This document shows, piece after piece, positions 44,648-57,820 of a stretch of DNA of 64,000 bases. A program made the translations under genes and the position numbers. Position 1 is the stretch's first letter, and every line of letters begins with the position of its first letter. The notes beneath the pieces were generated by a model. It saw nothing but the letters and a program-made list of their open reading frames with translations. It was not told the DNA's origin and did no database searches. Source of the stretch: Lasiodiplodia sp. COLG20 (taxonomy: Eukaryota; Ascomycota; Dothideomycetes; Botryosphaeriales; Botryosphaeriaceae); assembly GCA_009801085.1 (NCBI GenBank), contig VNWV01000003.1:4030001-4094000 (forward strand). Direction: 5' to 3'.

Positions 44648-45681
44648 GTTTTCTTTCTCAGGGGGTGGGGTTGAAGGAAGTGGTTTGTAATAAATGTAAG
44701 ACGCAGGAGGACGGAGGGATACAAAGATTTCAATGCGGTGGGAATTGAAAGTTATGAGCAAAATCCTCAAAGAACGCCCAAAATGCTAATATATTGCGGC
44801 ATCCAAACGACTGACTTACAACGAACCGTTTGGAAAGAAACTGGAAGAAGAGCACAACCATGACAAAGCGAACACATGCCTTTATCTCTCGGCGGGTTTA
44901 TTGTGCCGCATCCGTGGGCTCAAGGTATGATTGAAACCACTAAAAATCACGTCGTTTGAAAGTCAGGGATGGAATTTCTTCTTTACGCTGCTTTAGTGCG
45001 TAATATGAGCTGTTAGATAGAGGGTAATAAAGCAAAGTTGGCTGAATAATCCTGACGACTGCGGAGCATACCTTGTGCACAATAAGCTCACTGGCCTACT
45101 CGGTAGCGAACGACAGCAGACATTCCAAAATAATTCCGAGTGTACCGTTCGCGCATTATTGACGTGTGTCGGATTAGGGGTTGACGCGCTACATCTCCTG
45201 TGCCGGTTTCCACGGATGCACCGCTCGCTCTTGCGCTGAAGCTCCTAGCATACGCTCGGGGCATGAATGAGAATGGACCCAGACATGGATAGTTTCGAAT
45301 ACGAGTACGTCGGTTTGCACTATCTGTTAGTACATTAGATCTGTCGGAGAGATTGTTGCTCCGCCCTCGGGAGTCGTGAAGGAAATTTGACTCGTGGCCG
45401 ACTCTTGGTTGGTTCACTGATTAGTGAGCACGATCCCCACCCTCGGCCCACGTCCAACTACAGTTCGGGTTCTCGCGCACGCGAAAAGCCGAGTGATTTG
45501 TTACGATTCGATCGTTCACTTCTATGAGCTTCTTGAAACGAGCTGGTGGTAGCAGTAGCGTTATTTGCTTTGTTCTCGAAATATCATAAAAGGTGTTGGC
45601 AGACACGATGCGTTGTCTTAAGATCCAACAGTTTCGTTCGTACTTGTCATACAATCAAACACAATCTCATTCTTTCCGAAA
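44648..45681. other. Divergent spacer between two SDR genes
   Basis: 1.03 kb of upstream DNA for both SDR genes. Minus-strand frames at 45088-45654 have no motif. No further feature is supported. Confidence 0.5.
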
Positions 45682-46537
45682 ATGGTTTCCACTCCCGAAG
45701 TTGCTACATCGACCCTGGCCGGTAAGGTCGCAATTGTGACAGGAGGATCGCGAGGCATTGGTGCTGCGACTGCAATTGAGCTCGCAAAGCGTGGTGCGAA
45801 GGTGAGAGCGGCCATATACGAATGAGAAAAAGATAAATGTTCTGACAATAATCTAGGTGGCGATCACCTTTGTGTCTCCCAGCAGCGAGAAGCTGGCAGA
45901 TGAAGTGATCGACAAGATCGCAAGCCTCAAAAACGGATCTTCAGCCATCAAGATCCAAGCCGATGTACGCGATCTCAATTCTCCGGCCAAGGTCGTGGCC
46001 GAAACCACTGCAGCATTTGGAGACTCTATCGACATTCTTGTCAACAACGCCGGTGTTGAGTTCACCAAGCCACTTGGAGAGATTACCGTGGAGGGCTATA
46101 CGAACGTCTTCGATGTCAACGTTCGTAGTGTCATCTTCATGACGCAGGCGGTCCTTCCACACCTCCGAAGCCCAAGCCGCATCATCAACATCGGTTCGGT
46201 TCTAGGGAGGATCGGCCATCCGGGTGCGAGCGTCTATTCCGCGACCAAAGTTGCGCTCGAAGCTCTAACCAGAGGCTGGGCTTCAGAGCTTGGTCCGGCT
46301 GGACACACGGTCAATGTCGTCGCCCCTGCTCTTACTGAGACGGATATGATGGCTCGTGCAACTAACGGAGCCGGATCTGATCAGGCCATCCAGATGCAGC
46401 GTATGATGACTCCTCTGGAACACAGACTGGGCAAGGCGGAGGATATTGCACTTTCTGTGGCAGTTCTGGCGGAGCCGGCAAGCAGGTGGATCACCGGGCA
46501 GACTATTCAAGCTGGCGGAGGCATTTACATGTCGTAA
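45682..46537 (+). CDS. Classical SDR (3-oxoacyl reductase-like)
   Basis: Exons 45682-45801 and 45857-46537 encode 266 residues. The ATG at 45682 is followed by GKVAIVTGGSRGIG, the NAD(P) site. The intron lies right after KRGAK and rejoins at VAITF without phase change. Also present are NNAGV, the catalytic Ser in INIGS, YSATK (Tyr and Lys), and a GGGIYMS end typical of FabG-like classical SDRs. It probably uses NADPH to reduce a keto substrate. It lies next to the P450-MDR-SDR group. Confidence 0.93.
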
Positions 46538-47394
46538 ATCACCATAGCCTCAGTTGTTGGATCTACATCATAAGGGTACCGCCTTTCAATAGTAGCCAAT
46601 GTATCTAGCGCATACCGCTGGGATAGCCTCTAAACCTCAGACCACATGAACTTCTTGCACTTCAGGGCCTAATCTAATATTCGTGGTTTTGTGGTGAAAT
46701 GCAACACTTCAGTCAGCTGAAGATCCGCTCTAGATGCAAATGTGGATTTAGCAAACTGGCCATGCGTTTCCAGACCCCAGCATCAAACCCCGGGCTGGAA
46801 ACACACAAGCGAAGATGTGACCATAATTCGATACTAGCTACACCGTAGCACGTATGAGCACATCCAGGCCTGAGCTTTAAACTGTGTTTGGAATCCATGG
46901 TGTGCCCCCTTGTTTGGCCATGGGAGGAGGTCATTTCAACGGCATGTCATGGAGCCCCGTCCAGTGACCATCTACCCATAGCTCCAAAGCATCATTAATC
47001 AGTATTTCGGATCCGGAACTCGCGTTCATCCGCGACGCTGACCAATTTGCCGACGGAATCCGGGGACAAGTCTGCAAGATAGGTAGACTCACCGCTACTC
47101 TCCCGCCTGTTTATTGCCCCCTTCCTTCCGTAGCCCCTCCGCTACTAGCGCTTTTCGCAGGGGCTTAGCCGTTACTATAGTAATCAAAAATTATTTAGAT
47201 TTTAACTTTGTTGAACTTCTGCTGCGCTTGAAAAATGGTAGATTTTAGTGAAGAAGTTGGGTTTGGCCGACGATTGTTGGGTTTGCCCAGTGATAGTTGG
47301 GTTTGGTAATTGCCCTAAGCAAATACGGCATGGACTGGAAGCTTCGACGGGTATGCAATTCTTCTCGTCCTCGCGCTACGTTGGCAGTTTAGTA
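46538..47394. other. Intergenic region with TA-rich patch and 20 bp-period repeat
   Basis: No gene is supported. The stretch 47120-47210 is TA-rich. From 47256 a 10-base unit (gttgggtttg) recurs at exact 20-base spacing (47256, 47276, 47296). This patch sits just upstream of the epoxide hydrolase relic and may be part of its eroded 5' end. Confidence 0.5.
47256..47305 (+). repeat. Three 20 bp-period degenerate repeats
   Basis: The decamer gttgggtttg starts at 47256, 47276 and 47296, with variable bases between. The phasing is exact and the origin is unknown. Confidence 0.7.
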
Positions 47395-48358
47395 TTGTCT
47401 AACTGGAAGAAAAGGCGCAAGCACAAGAAGTCCATCAACAGTTTTCCACACTATACGCTCGACATGACCGATGATGATAACAAAGTTTATTCCATCCATT
47501 TCGTGACCCTCTTCTCAACCAATCCCTGAGACGTGCCCATTCAATTCTTCCATGGCTGGTCGGGCAGCTTTCTAGAATTTCTGCCCATACTGTCTCTTTC
47601 AAAAGAGCGATACCCTACTGCGGACGAGCTTCCATACCACGTCATCATACCCTCCCTTCCGGGTTACGCATTCTCCGCCAGCCCGCCGGAGGACAAGGAC
47701 TGGACGTACAGGGATAGCGCCCGTCTCACGTACAAGCTCCTCTGCGATCTGGGGTTTGACAAGAGCGGATACATAGTCCAAGGCGGTGACATCGACAGCG
47801 TGATCAGCCGCACGCTGGTTACCACGGATCCGAAATGCAAAGCTATGGATATCAACTTCAACCCAATTCTGAAGCCTGACGGGGTCGTTGGCTTCGCTAT
47901 TAGCGGTGCCGAGCTCAGGCGGCTTGAACGCTTGAACGCTTGAACGCGCCGATCGCTTCTTTGCGACCGACTACGCGTACGCTCTCGAGCACGCCATCAG
48001 CCCCGCAACCATTGGGCTCGCGTGGATCGCCGAGATGTTCTTGGAGTGGACGGACAACGAAATTGCCGCTAGACACGATTCTTTCGTGCGTGTCTCTGTA
48101 CTGGTTGACTGACACATTCCCCACCAGCGTCTATCCGTATTGAGAGCTCTTCGCCCCGGAGGCAGAGCTCCGTCGCCAATTTTGCGAGAAGCCCGCGGGA
48201 TACTCCTCGTTCCCGATGGATCTAGCGCCAATGCCCAAGGCATAGGTTGAGACAACAGCGAATGCGGTTCGGTATTGGCAGCATGATGATGGTGGGCGTT
48301 TTGCGGCTTTAGAGAGGCCGCAAGATAGGCTGGTTGATGTTGAGGAATTTGTAAGTTG
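47395..48358 (+). pseudogene. Epoxide hydrolase pseudogene (EHN-type)
   Basis: The segment reads as an EHN-type (juvenile hormone/microsomal-like) epoxide hydrolase in pieces: SINSFPHYT and YSIHFV of the N-terminal domain, then HGWSGSFLEF, PSLPGYAFS and GGDIDS carrying the usual nucleophile Asp. Farther on come YWLTDTFP, FAPEAELRR, PKA and FAALERP near the C-terminus. Disruptions: TGA at 47527, a frameshift from two extra 8-base units at 47930-47945, a second frameshift near 48060, TGA at 48141 (probably from CGA) and TAG at 48243 (probably from TGG). The catalytic His of the GGHFA motif is Arg here (GGRFA). The true N-terminus is not recognisable. The gene is clearly dead. Its place next to the SDR and P450 genes suggests it once belonged to that group. 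Confidence 0.9.
47922..47945 (+). repeat. 8-base unit in three tandem copies inside the pseudogene
   Basis: The unit gcttgaac occurs three times without a gap. One copy alone restores the expected reading frame (RRLERADRF), so the extra 16 bases are the lesion. Confidence 0.85.
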
Positions 48359-49054
48359 ACCTTGATAGTGTAAGAGATTTTTGAAATGTTGGGAAACTGG
48401 TTGCGAGTGCTCAAGCTGGGATACGTATCCGGTCTCGTTGAGATATAATCGAACTGAATCGAATTCACAATCATAAACTCCTTTGTCACATCGATCCGTT
48501 TGCTTTCCATTTCTCAGGATTTTCCAATGCATCCAGAGCATCTAGACAAGGTAATTAGATATGATGGCGTAATGGTAGCTTCTTTCTAAGATCTTCTCAT
48601 CTTATGATGTTTTGTTTTTTTCCACACAAAATCTCAAATGGCTAAGCATAACCGAAACTGAGCCACCACTACAGCCTTATCGGCTGCAAAAATCGGATTC
48701 GGAGCATTTCAAATCTCTAGCGGGTCCTTTTTAGCCTCGGCGTTCGAGACGGGTGAACATTGCTCCGTCCAAGGGAGGTGATAGGCGAGGAGCCTGTTGG
48801 AATCTTTTCGGCAAGCTACTAACCGCACATGCCGGGGTGCTGATGAATATTTTGGATTAAAAATCTAAAGGAAATTGTGATTCCACAAATTCGTTGTCGA
48901 GACTCGGCTCAAGCGGGCCACAGTGCAGTCCACACTAAATCAACTCGCTTTAGTAGCGATACGGTTGACATTCAAGAATTTGTAAGACGTCCTATCATCT
49001 CTACAGACTAAGAGAGAAAAGAAAAAGCAAACCGTTTGAGCGGAATCTTAACGT
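48359..49054. other. Intergenic region, no gene seen
   Basis: About 700 bp between the epoxide hydrolase relic and the 3' end of the first NmrA-like gene. It is moderately AT-rich and holds no supported frame. Confidence 0.5.
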
Positions 49055-50160
49055 CTATCTACCCTTCCACGCTAATTCAAGAAGCTCCCTTACCGTAAAA
49101 GCCTTAATGTAAGGGAAGACATCGTTGAGTCTTTTCTTAGGCTGCAGGTTAAAGAGCCCCTCGTCGAACCAAACCCCAAACACGGAAAAGATAGACTGGA
49201 CCTCTTCCTTGGGCATGTGTACGTACAGCGATAGATGAGAGGGAAGCTCAGTCACCTTTCCAGACCGAAGAAGGTCGAGAGAGTCGTACGTGACCTTGAA
49301 GTTCGTTCCTATAGCCGACAATGTTAGCTGAGCCAGTTAGTAGGCAGTGTAGTACATACCCTTCACGTCTCCTGCGATCCGGACAAATTCGTTCCAGGTA
49401 ACAGTCTCACCAATGACGTAGCTCTCCCGATCCCATTTCGGAAGTTCAAGACTGGCCGCGACAAATTCTGCGACGTCGAACGTGTGCGTGAACGTCACCG
49501 GCGTGTATCCTGTGCCCGGGATTGCGGCTACGTTATGCTCAATGTCGACGGCGATGATGTTCGGCAGCTGATATGTCTTCACATGCGGGTGGCCCCAGAA
49601 GTCCAGAAAGTAGCCCACGTAGAAGAGGGTGTACTCCAGCGAGCTCTTCTCTAGCGCATCCAGCGCATCCAGCTTGGCTAAGCCGATGGGGAAGTTTTTC
49701 AGCTGGCTAGAGCGCAACGTCATCAATTGGCCATCAAAGTCCGAGGACGTAGGCCTGGCGTGGTGGTGTAGACTCACTCTTTCGTGTAGGGAATGCCCCA
49801 GATACTGGGAATAAACCTTCTGGTGTACGGAGATGCTTCAGAGGCATGGATGAGGTTTGTTTGGGGCGCGCCGGTGGTTGTTAGGAAGAGCGTCGAAATC
49901 ACTGTGTCGATCTTGTTTTCAATGAGGACCTTGGTCAAGTTCTCAACATTGTCGTAATCGACCGCGATGACTTCGCAGCCAGATTCGGACTCCACTTTGA
50001 GATTTCCCTGTTGAAGTCAGAAGGCGGTTTAGGAACCGATGCGGGAGAATACTACTGTTCTGCTCAGGATCTTCACATTGTGCTTGCCCTGGCGCTGGAT
50101 TGTTTCAGCGATGGCGCGGCCAATGCCTCGGGTGCCTCCTGCAACTGCAATGGCAACCAT
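49055..50160 (-). CDS. NmrA-like NAD(P)-binding protein, copy A
   Basis: Exons 50160-50056, 50007-49778, 49706-49360 and 49308-49055 encode 311 residues. The ATG at 50160 leads straight into the Rossmann motif AVAGGTRGIG. The rest follows the NmrA/isoflavone reductase fold of atypical SDRs: a VISTLF strand, a TFTHTFDVAEFVAA segment near the substrate cleft and a C-terminal ELAWKG. Members reduce phenolic or aromatic compounds or act as redox sensors binding NADP. Which applies here is unknown. It is divergent from copy B (50800-51898), and the two share exon lengths exactly. Confidence 0.92.
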
Positions 50161-50799
50161 GGTCGCGAGTGTGCGTTATGTCGGGAAGTTATCTTGAGCT
50201 CACTCTCTTACTGAGGATGTCACCGTTCATGAACTAATAAGACAGGACAAGCGGTTTCAAAGTCGTGAGTAGATAACGCGGACTTATCGGTATTCATGGG
50301 ATATCAAATGCCGAATACGATGCTACGCTAAGCAGCCGTCCTCGTCACGACATTTCATGGGTTGGGCGATAGGCTTAGTCTGACACGTGCCCCTCGTTTA
50401 GTGCTTCGTAACCAGACACCCATGTGCATCTACTCAGGCAATAGTGGACTTATTCAGCAGCGGACGATTGACGGACGAGTATTCGCGGTGGCGGCCGTGT
50501 GTAGTACGCACAGATGGCGCCCGTTGTTGCTTCTCCTGGTCTTGAAATTTGTCATGAATCGATGTACAAACGCCGAAGGCAAGAATAGGAGATGGCCGGA
50601 CCACCTTTCATGGATCTACTGTTCCTCCGACCCCGCCTTGACACGAGGTTGATCACTTCCGTTGTTGTTCAACCACCGTCACCGGATAGATTGACTGAAA
50701 ATTCCCCGTACTTGATCCCACTTATGTATCTCTCAAATTCAATTGTACGTGAAAGCAAAGAATGTAAAGCATCAACCTATCATCTTTCCACTCTACACA
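50161..50799. promoter_or_regulatory. Divergent promoter of the NmrA-like pair
   Basis: 639 bp separates the start codons of the two paralogues. No inverted copy of one flank in the other is obvious by eye, so duplication probably did not include promoters, or they have diverged. No TATA box is claimed. Confidence 0.5.
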
Positions 50800-51898
50800 A
50801 TGGTCAACGTCGCAATTGCCGGAGGCACTGGTGGTGTCGGACGTGCCATCGTCGAAGCGATCAAGAACGACCCGAGGCATACAGTCGTTGTACTGTCTCG
50901 AAAGGTAAGCAGTCATCCGCTGTCTGCAGCGTTCCGACTGGGCTAATAAGGAGCTCAAACAGATCCCGGCTGAGAAAGATCTGGGCCTGCCGATTATCGA
51001 GGTGAACTACGAAAGTGTAGATGCCCTGGCTGAGGTCCTGGAAAGCCACCAAATCCACACTGTCATCTCGGCGCTCGCCCTCCATATCCATGGCGTCGGA
51101 ACAGCCCAGATGAACCTCATCAAGGCAGCCGACAAGTCTCTGGCGACGAAGCGATTCGTCGTCAGCTCGTGGGCCGTGCGCCCTTCTGAAGAGTGAGTGA
51201 TGTTGGATCCCCAGCGGTGTGATGTGGGCTGATAAGCCTAGATTCCTGAACATGCTTCCTCACGGTTATCAGCATGTGGCTTCCTACGCAGAGCTAGAGA
51301 AGACTAGCCTCGAGTGGACGGCCTTCAACAATGGATGGTTCTTGGAATACTTCGGTATGCCCCACGTAAAGACTTACATACCGCAAACAACGTTCGTGGT
51401 CGACATGGCCAACAAGAGGGCTGCGATTCCCGGGACCGGCAAGGAGTTGATGACCTTCACATACTCGCTCGATGTCGCAAAGTTCGTGATTGCCGCGCTC
51501 GACCTTGAAAAATGGGACCGGGATACTATCGTTATCGGCGACAAAATGACATGGGAGCAGTTCGTGCAACTAGCAGAAGAGGCCCGAGGTACGCTTGCAG
51601 ATGTTTTTGACTGTTGCCAAGCAGCTGTTAACAGCGAGACACAGGTGAGAAATTCACTGTCACTTACGACAGCGTGAGCAAGCTTGAGAAGGGTGAAATT
51701 ACCGAATTGCCGGGCCAAGTGGCTGCCTACCCGTATTTCCCGAAGGAGTGGGTCCAGAAATTGTTCTCGGTGTTTGGCTTGTGGGTAACAAGGGGTGTTT
51801 TTGACCTTCCCTCGGAAAACGCTATGAACAAGAGGTTCCCCAACATCAAAGTCACCACCGTTAGGGAGATGCTAGACCAGGCGTGGAAAGGAAAATAG
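50800..51898 (+). CDS. NmrA-like NAD(P)-binding protein, copy B
   Basis: Exons 50800-50904, 50963-51192, 51242-51588 and 51645-51898 encode 311 residues. The start gives MVNVAIAGGTGGVG with the NAD(P) motif at the N-terminus. The protein aligns along its whole length with copy A, with matching blocks such as HVKTY, AAIPGTG, VIGxxxTW, TYDS, ITELP/VTELP and VREML/VRELL. Exon lengths are 105, 230, 347 and 254 in both genes, while introns differ in length. The predicted role is that of a small-molecule NADPH reductase or a redox-sensing partner. Confidence 0.93.
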
Positions 51899-51968
51899 AT
51901 AAGTCTGACAACAGCAGGGTTGTATCCAGGAAGTTTTTGTATAGCTACTGGAAGGGCAAACCACTCGA

Positions 51969-54361
<2,393 letters not shown>

Positions 54362-55382
54362 AAGTATTCAGTGTGAATGTCGTGATGATCGAGGTATCCT
54401 TATTCAAGTCACAAGAGAAGTATGTAGTTAAGGCGTGGGGGTTGAGACTGGACCATAAGGGTTTGAGGGGTGGATCATCAGAGCGCCACAAAAAATTGCA
54501 GAAACTGCATGAATCACGAATGCGCGTTCTATATAAGTCGTCCGGAAATCTGCCCCAGATTTAGCAGCATTGTAGCCCCCACGCGGTCTCATTGCCTACT
54601 TCGTATTCTTGGCAGCCTTATATGAAGACACAGCAACCGTCGAGTTTGTTGCAACGATGATGACCTGTCATGATCCGCAGCGTTTCTCGATCGGCCCGAC
54701 ATTATTCGCACTGAAAGACGGGAACAACAAGAATTCCGTCCATGGTAGGCATCAACGCAAGTCCGCATAGGATGAACAGTCCAATGCTCCCTTGTTATAA
54801 TGCTCAAGCATTGAACGTCTTTCGACGCAAGCGGGTTGGTCTTGGGCAACAGGCACAACAGGCAGCAGGATGATCTTTTCTATGACAAGAATCACGTGCA
54901 TCGGCAGAAGTAATGATATTCAGAGGGATGCTATATTCGGGCATTGTGTCTCCACTAAAGTGCGGCTCTTGCATACATATGTGGGCATCGAAACGTCACC
55001 CGATATCAAGGCTGCGAGCTTGCTCGAATTTTATGTAAACATGCCACATGTCTGTATAGAATACTCAACTATCAGTAAAATGCTATTTGAAAACAGAATT
55101 CATCAAGGAAACGACCTTCACGAAGAATCGTCAAACAGGTTAACCGAAAATTCAGCATCAATCGCTGGACGCCTGGTTCAGCCCTGACCCACACGGCTTG
55201 GGCCTGCCTCACGCCCCAATCACTGAGAAAGAAACCACACTGAAGCAGTAAGACGGCTATTATATGTATATGGATGCGCGGATCACTAGAAAAGGAACCC
55301 CCGATATCATCTCCAGAGAACGCAGAACCACAGTGACAATACTCAGGGGTTCATCAAGCCGAAATCCCTTGACGTCATCACG
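54362..55382. other. Intergenic region, no gene seen
   Basis: 1.02 kb between the start of the disrupted membrane-protein gene and the stop of the CDF transporter. AT content is moderate and only short unconnected frames occur. Confidence 0.5.
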
Positions 55383-57084
55383 TCAGTTGCAGCACATCAA
55401 CGGCTCGCAAACATTCCCACACGCAAGCCTACACCCCGCCAACCCCGCTCCCTGCACCGCCGTCCGCTGCCTCAGCCCTGCCGCCGCCGCCGCCATCGCC
55501 GTCGAACTTCCCACAACCACCCCTCCCTCTTCCGCCCCCACCGCAACAACTCGTTCCTCCCCCTCCCCACCCTTCCCAACCCCCCGCTCCTCCCCTCCGC
55601 TCACCACCACCTGCGACGCCGGCGGCACGACCAACTCCGGCTGCAGCGTAGCAGAGTGTATGCCGTACGCATGCAGACATTCCGCGACCGTCTGCGCCTT
55701 CTGCATGAAGGCGGCGAGCGACGTGTCCTCGCTGACGACGACGTGGGCGGAGGCGATGGCCTTTTTCTGGTCGAGGCGCCAGATGTGGAGTTCGTGGATG
55801 GAGTGGATGTTTGGGATCTGTTTTTGTTACGTGGAGTCAGCGCTGCCTGCGGGGTGGGGAGAAGGCTGGGGAAATGTACGGATTCGAGGTCGTGCTTGAC
55901 GTCGTCGATGCGGACGCCTGGGGGCGCGCTTTGGAGGAGGATGGTGCCGCTGCGTTTTGCTGGAATGCGGGTTAGCTAGTGCTGTTCAAGTAGGTGGAAG
56001 ACGGAGGACGAACTGAGCGGTATGGCAGATGCGAGGATCATGATGGCGATGAGGGTGCTGAGCGCTGGGTCGGCGTAGAAGCGCATGTCGGACTTGACGA
56101 GCCAGATGATCAGCGCGGCGACGATGACGGCGACGTTGTTGAAGGCGTCGCCCAGGACGTGGATGACGACGCCCATGATTCCGAGGTCGTAGCCCGGTGG
56201 CTTCAGCTCTGCTGTGAGATGGAGGTGCTCGGCGTGGTCGTGGCCCTCCTGAGATATTGGGTTACAGCAGTTAGCGAGATGCGAAGTGTGAGTACCTTTG
56301 TGCTTAACTTACTGGTAGCTCCATGGCGTCGGCCTGCTCCCCAGATGCGTCGTGGCTGTGCGCATGTCCTCCATGGCCGTGGTCATGATCATGTTCTTTA
56401 TGTTGGCATTAGCCACTGCTGTATATTGTGTTGGAGTAAGCGTACCGTGAAGGAAGGCGGCAGTGATGATATTCAAAGTCAAGCCAACACAGCCGATTAT
56501 CAAGACGATCATGGGGTTGTTGATGTCTGGAAATAATTAATGCATGTGACAGTATGGCACATATTCAGGGACCACTCACGCTCAAGTGCAATAAACCGCT
56601 CGATCGACTGCAGGAATATGCTCACGCCAAGCGCCAGCAGGAATACGCCGTTGAAGAAGGCTCCCAGTAACTGAGCTCGCGCCCAACCGAATGAGAAGCC
56701 TTGCGGGGATTGGCCGCGCTCGGTAGCCTGCCGGAAAGGGTTAGTTTAGTGTGTAGTAAGCAAAGGCGGCGGAGGGCTTGGCTGTGTAGCTTACTTGGAC
56801 GGCAACGAGCGCTACGATGAACCCAATCAGGTCGTTCATCTGATTTCCTATATTAATATTTACTACGCGGAGAGCTTTATTCCGCTACAGTTACTCACGT
56901 AATGGAAGGCATCGGCTACGAGTGCTAATGATCTGGTGTAAAAGCCGGCTGTGGAAGAAGATTGTCAGCGCTGCGAAACGGCAAGACACAGGCGAAACCA
57001 ACCAGAGATCTCAGCGACGAAAAAGGTGAACGAGATGGCTATCGTGAGCGATAGCCGCTGCTTGCGGGTTAGAGATTTGAACAT
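55383..57084 (-). CDS. CDF-family zinc transporter (ZRC1/COT1-like)
   Basis: Nine exons (57084-57003, 56948-56899, 56839-56795, 56727-56580, 56526-56446, 56395-56313, 56248-56014, 55959-55880, 55817-55383) join to 412 residues with all phases consistent. Six transmembrane helices are expected. Metal-site motifs are ADAFHYMND in helix 2 and HVLGDAFNN in helix 5 (HxxxD in both). The His-rich loop (HDHDHGHGGHAHSH) lies between helices 4 and 5 and sits mostly on its own small exon. The cytosolic C-terminal domain follows, with IHELHIWRLD and VVVSED. A Gly/Val/Ala-rich tail ends in a Cys-rich stretch (CGNVCEPLMCC) not typical of the family. The protein should move Zn(2+), perhaps Co(2+), from cytosol into the vacuole or a secretory compartment in exchange for protons, giving zinc tolerance. 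Confidence 0.95.
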
Positions 57085-57820
57085 GGCGAAGACCCTATGC
57101 GTTCGAGAAGAAGCGACTACAGTATGCCAAGAATGACGAGCAAGGAGGACGGGTGGCTGCAGTGAAGTCCCCGATGCTTATATTTGTATTTGCGCCAACA
57201 CCTGCCACTTCACCCTAAATACCCGACGCGCTAGATATGCACAATTAGGGTCTTAATGGCCGTTATTAGGTGCTGCCATGGGTGCAGCTCCGCGTCATTC
57301 GAAACATGTCATGTTGCATGTATCCCGAACTCCGGTGTCCGAACGCCGAGGTCGAATACGTCCTGCATCTACTCGCTCCGGGATGTTCTCCGAATAATGC
57401 GGTGTGATGGCGGTGAGCAACAAATCAGCAACTCGGACGACATGATTGAGGTGGACATGATGCGCGCAGGGAAGCATTATTTCCCCCAGTGCTCTGAAGC
57501 TTTTTTGGATTTGTATTTACCCCGGATGTGAAACCCTCTTCAAGAATGCCGAGTAACGACAACGGTGTGGGAGTCCCCCAATCCAGGTTATTTAAGATTT
57601 CTGTTGTGTTACCATATTGATTGGTTAGGCTAGATCCATAGCGCAACCAGTGCAACCACACTCTGCATCCACTCACATGATCCCTACGTCACTTTATGTA
57701 CAGTAGATTCAAGCCGGGAAGAAAGTACTTTATCTTTCACACGTGCCATGTAGATACAATTATCAAAATCACCTTACATATCAACATTTCAAGCGCCGAA
57801 GGTAATCCCGGCATGCCCGC
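57085..57820. other. Intergenic region, no gene seen
   Basis: 736 bp between the CDF start and the stop of the D-serine dehydratase-like gene. No coding or known regulatory element is supported. Confidence 0.5.
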
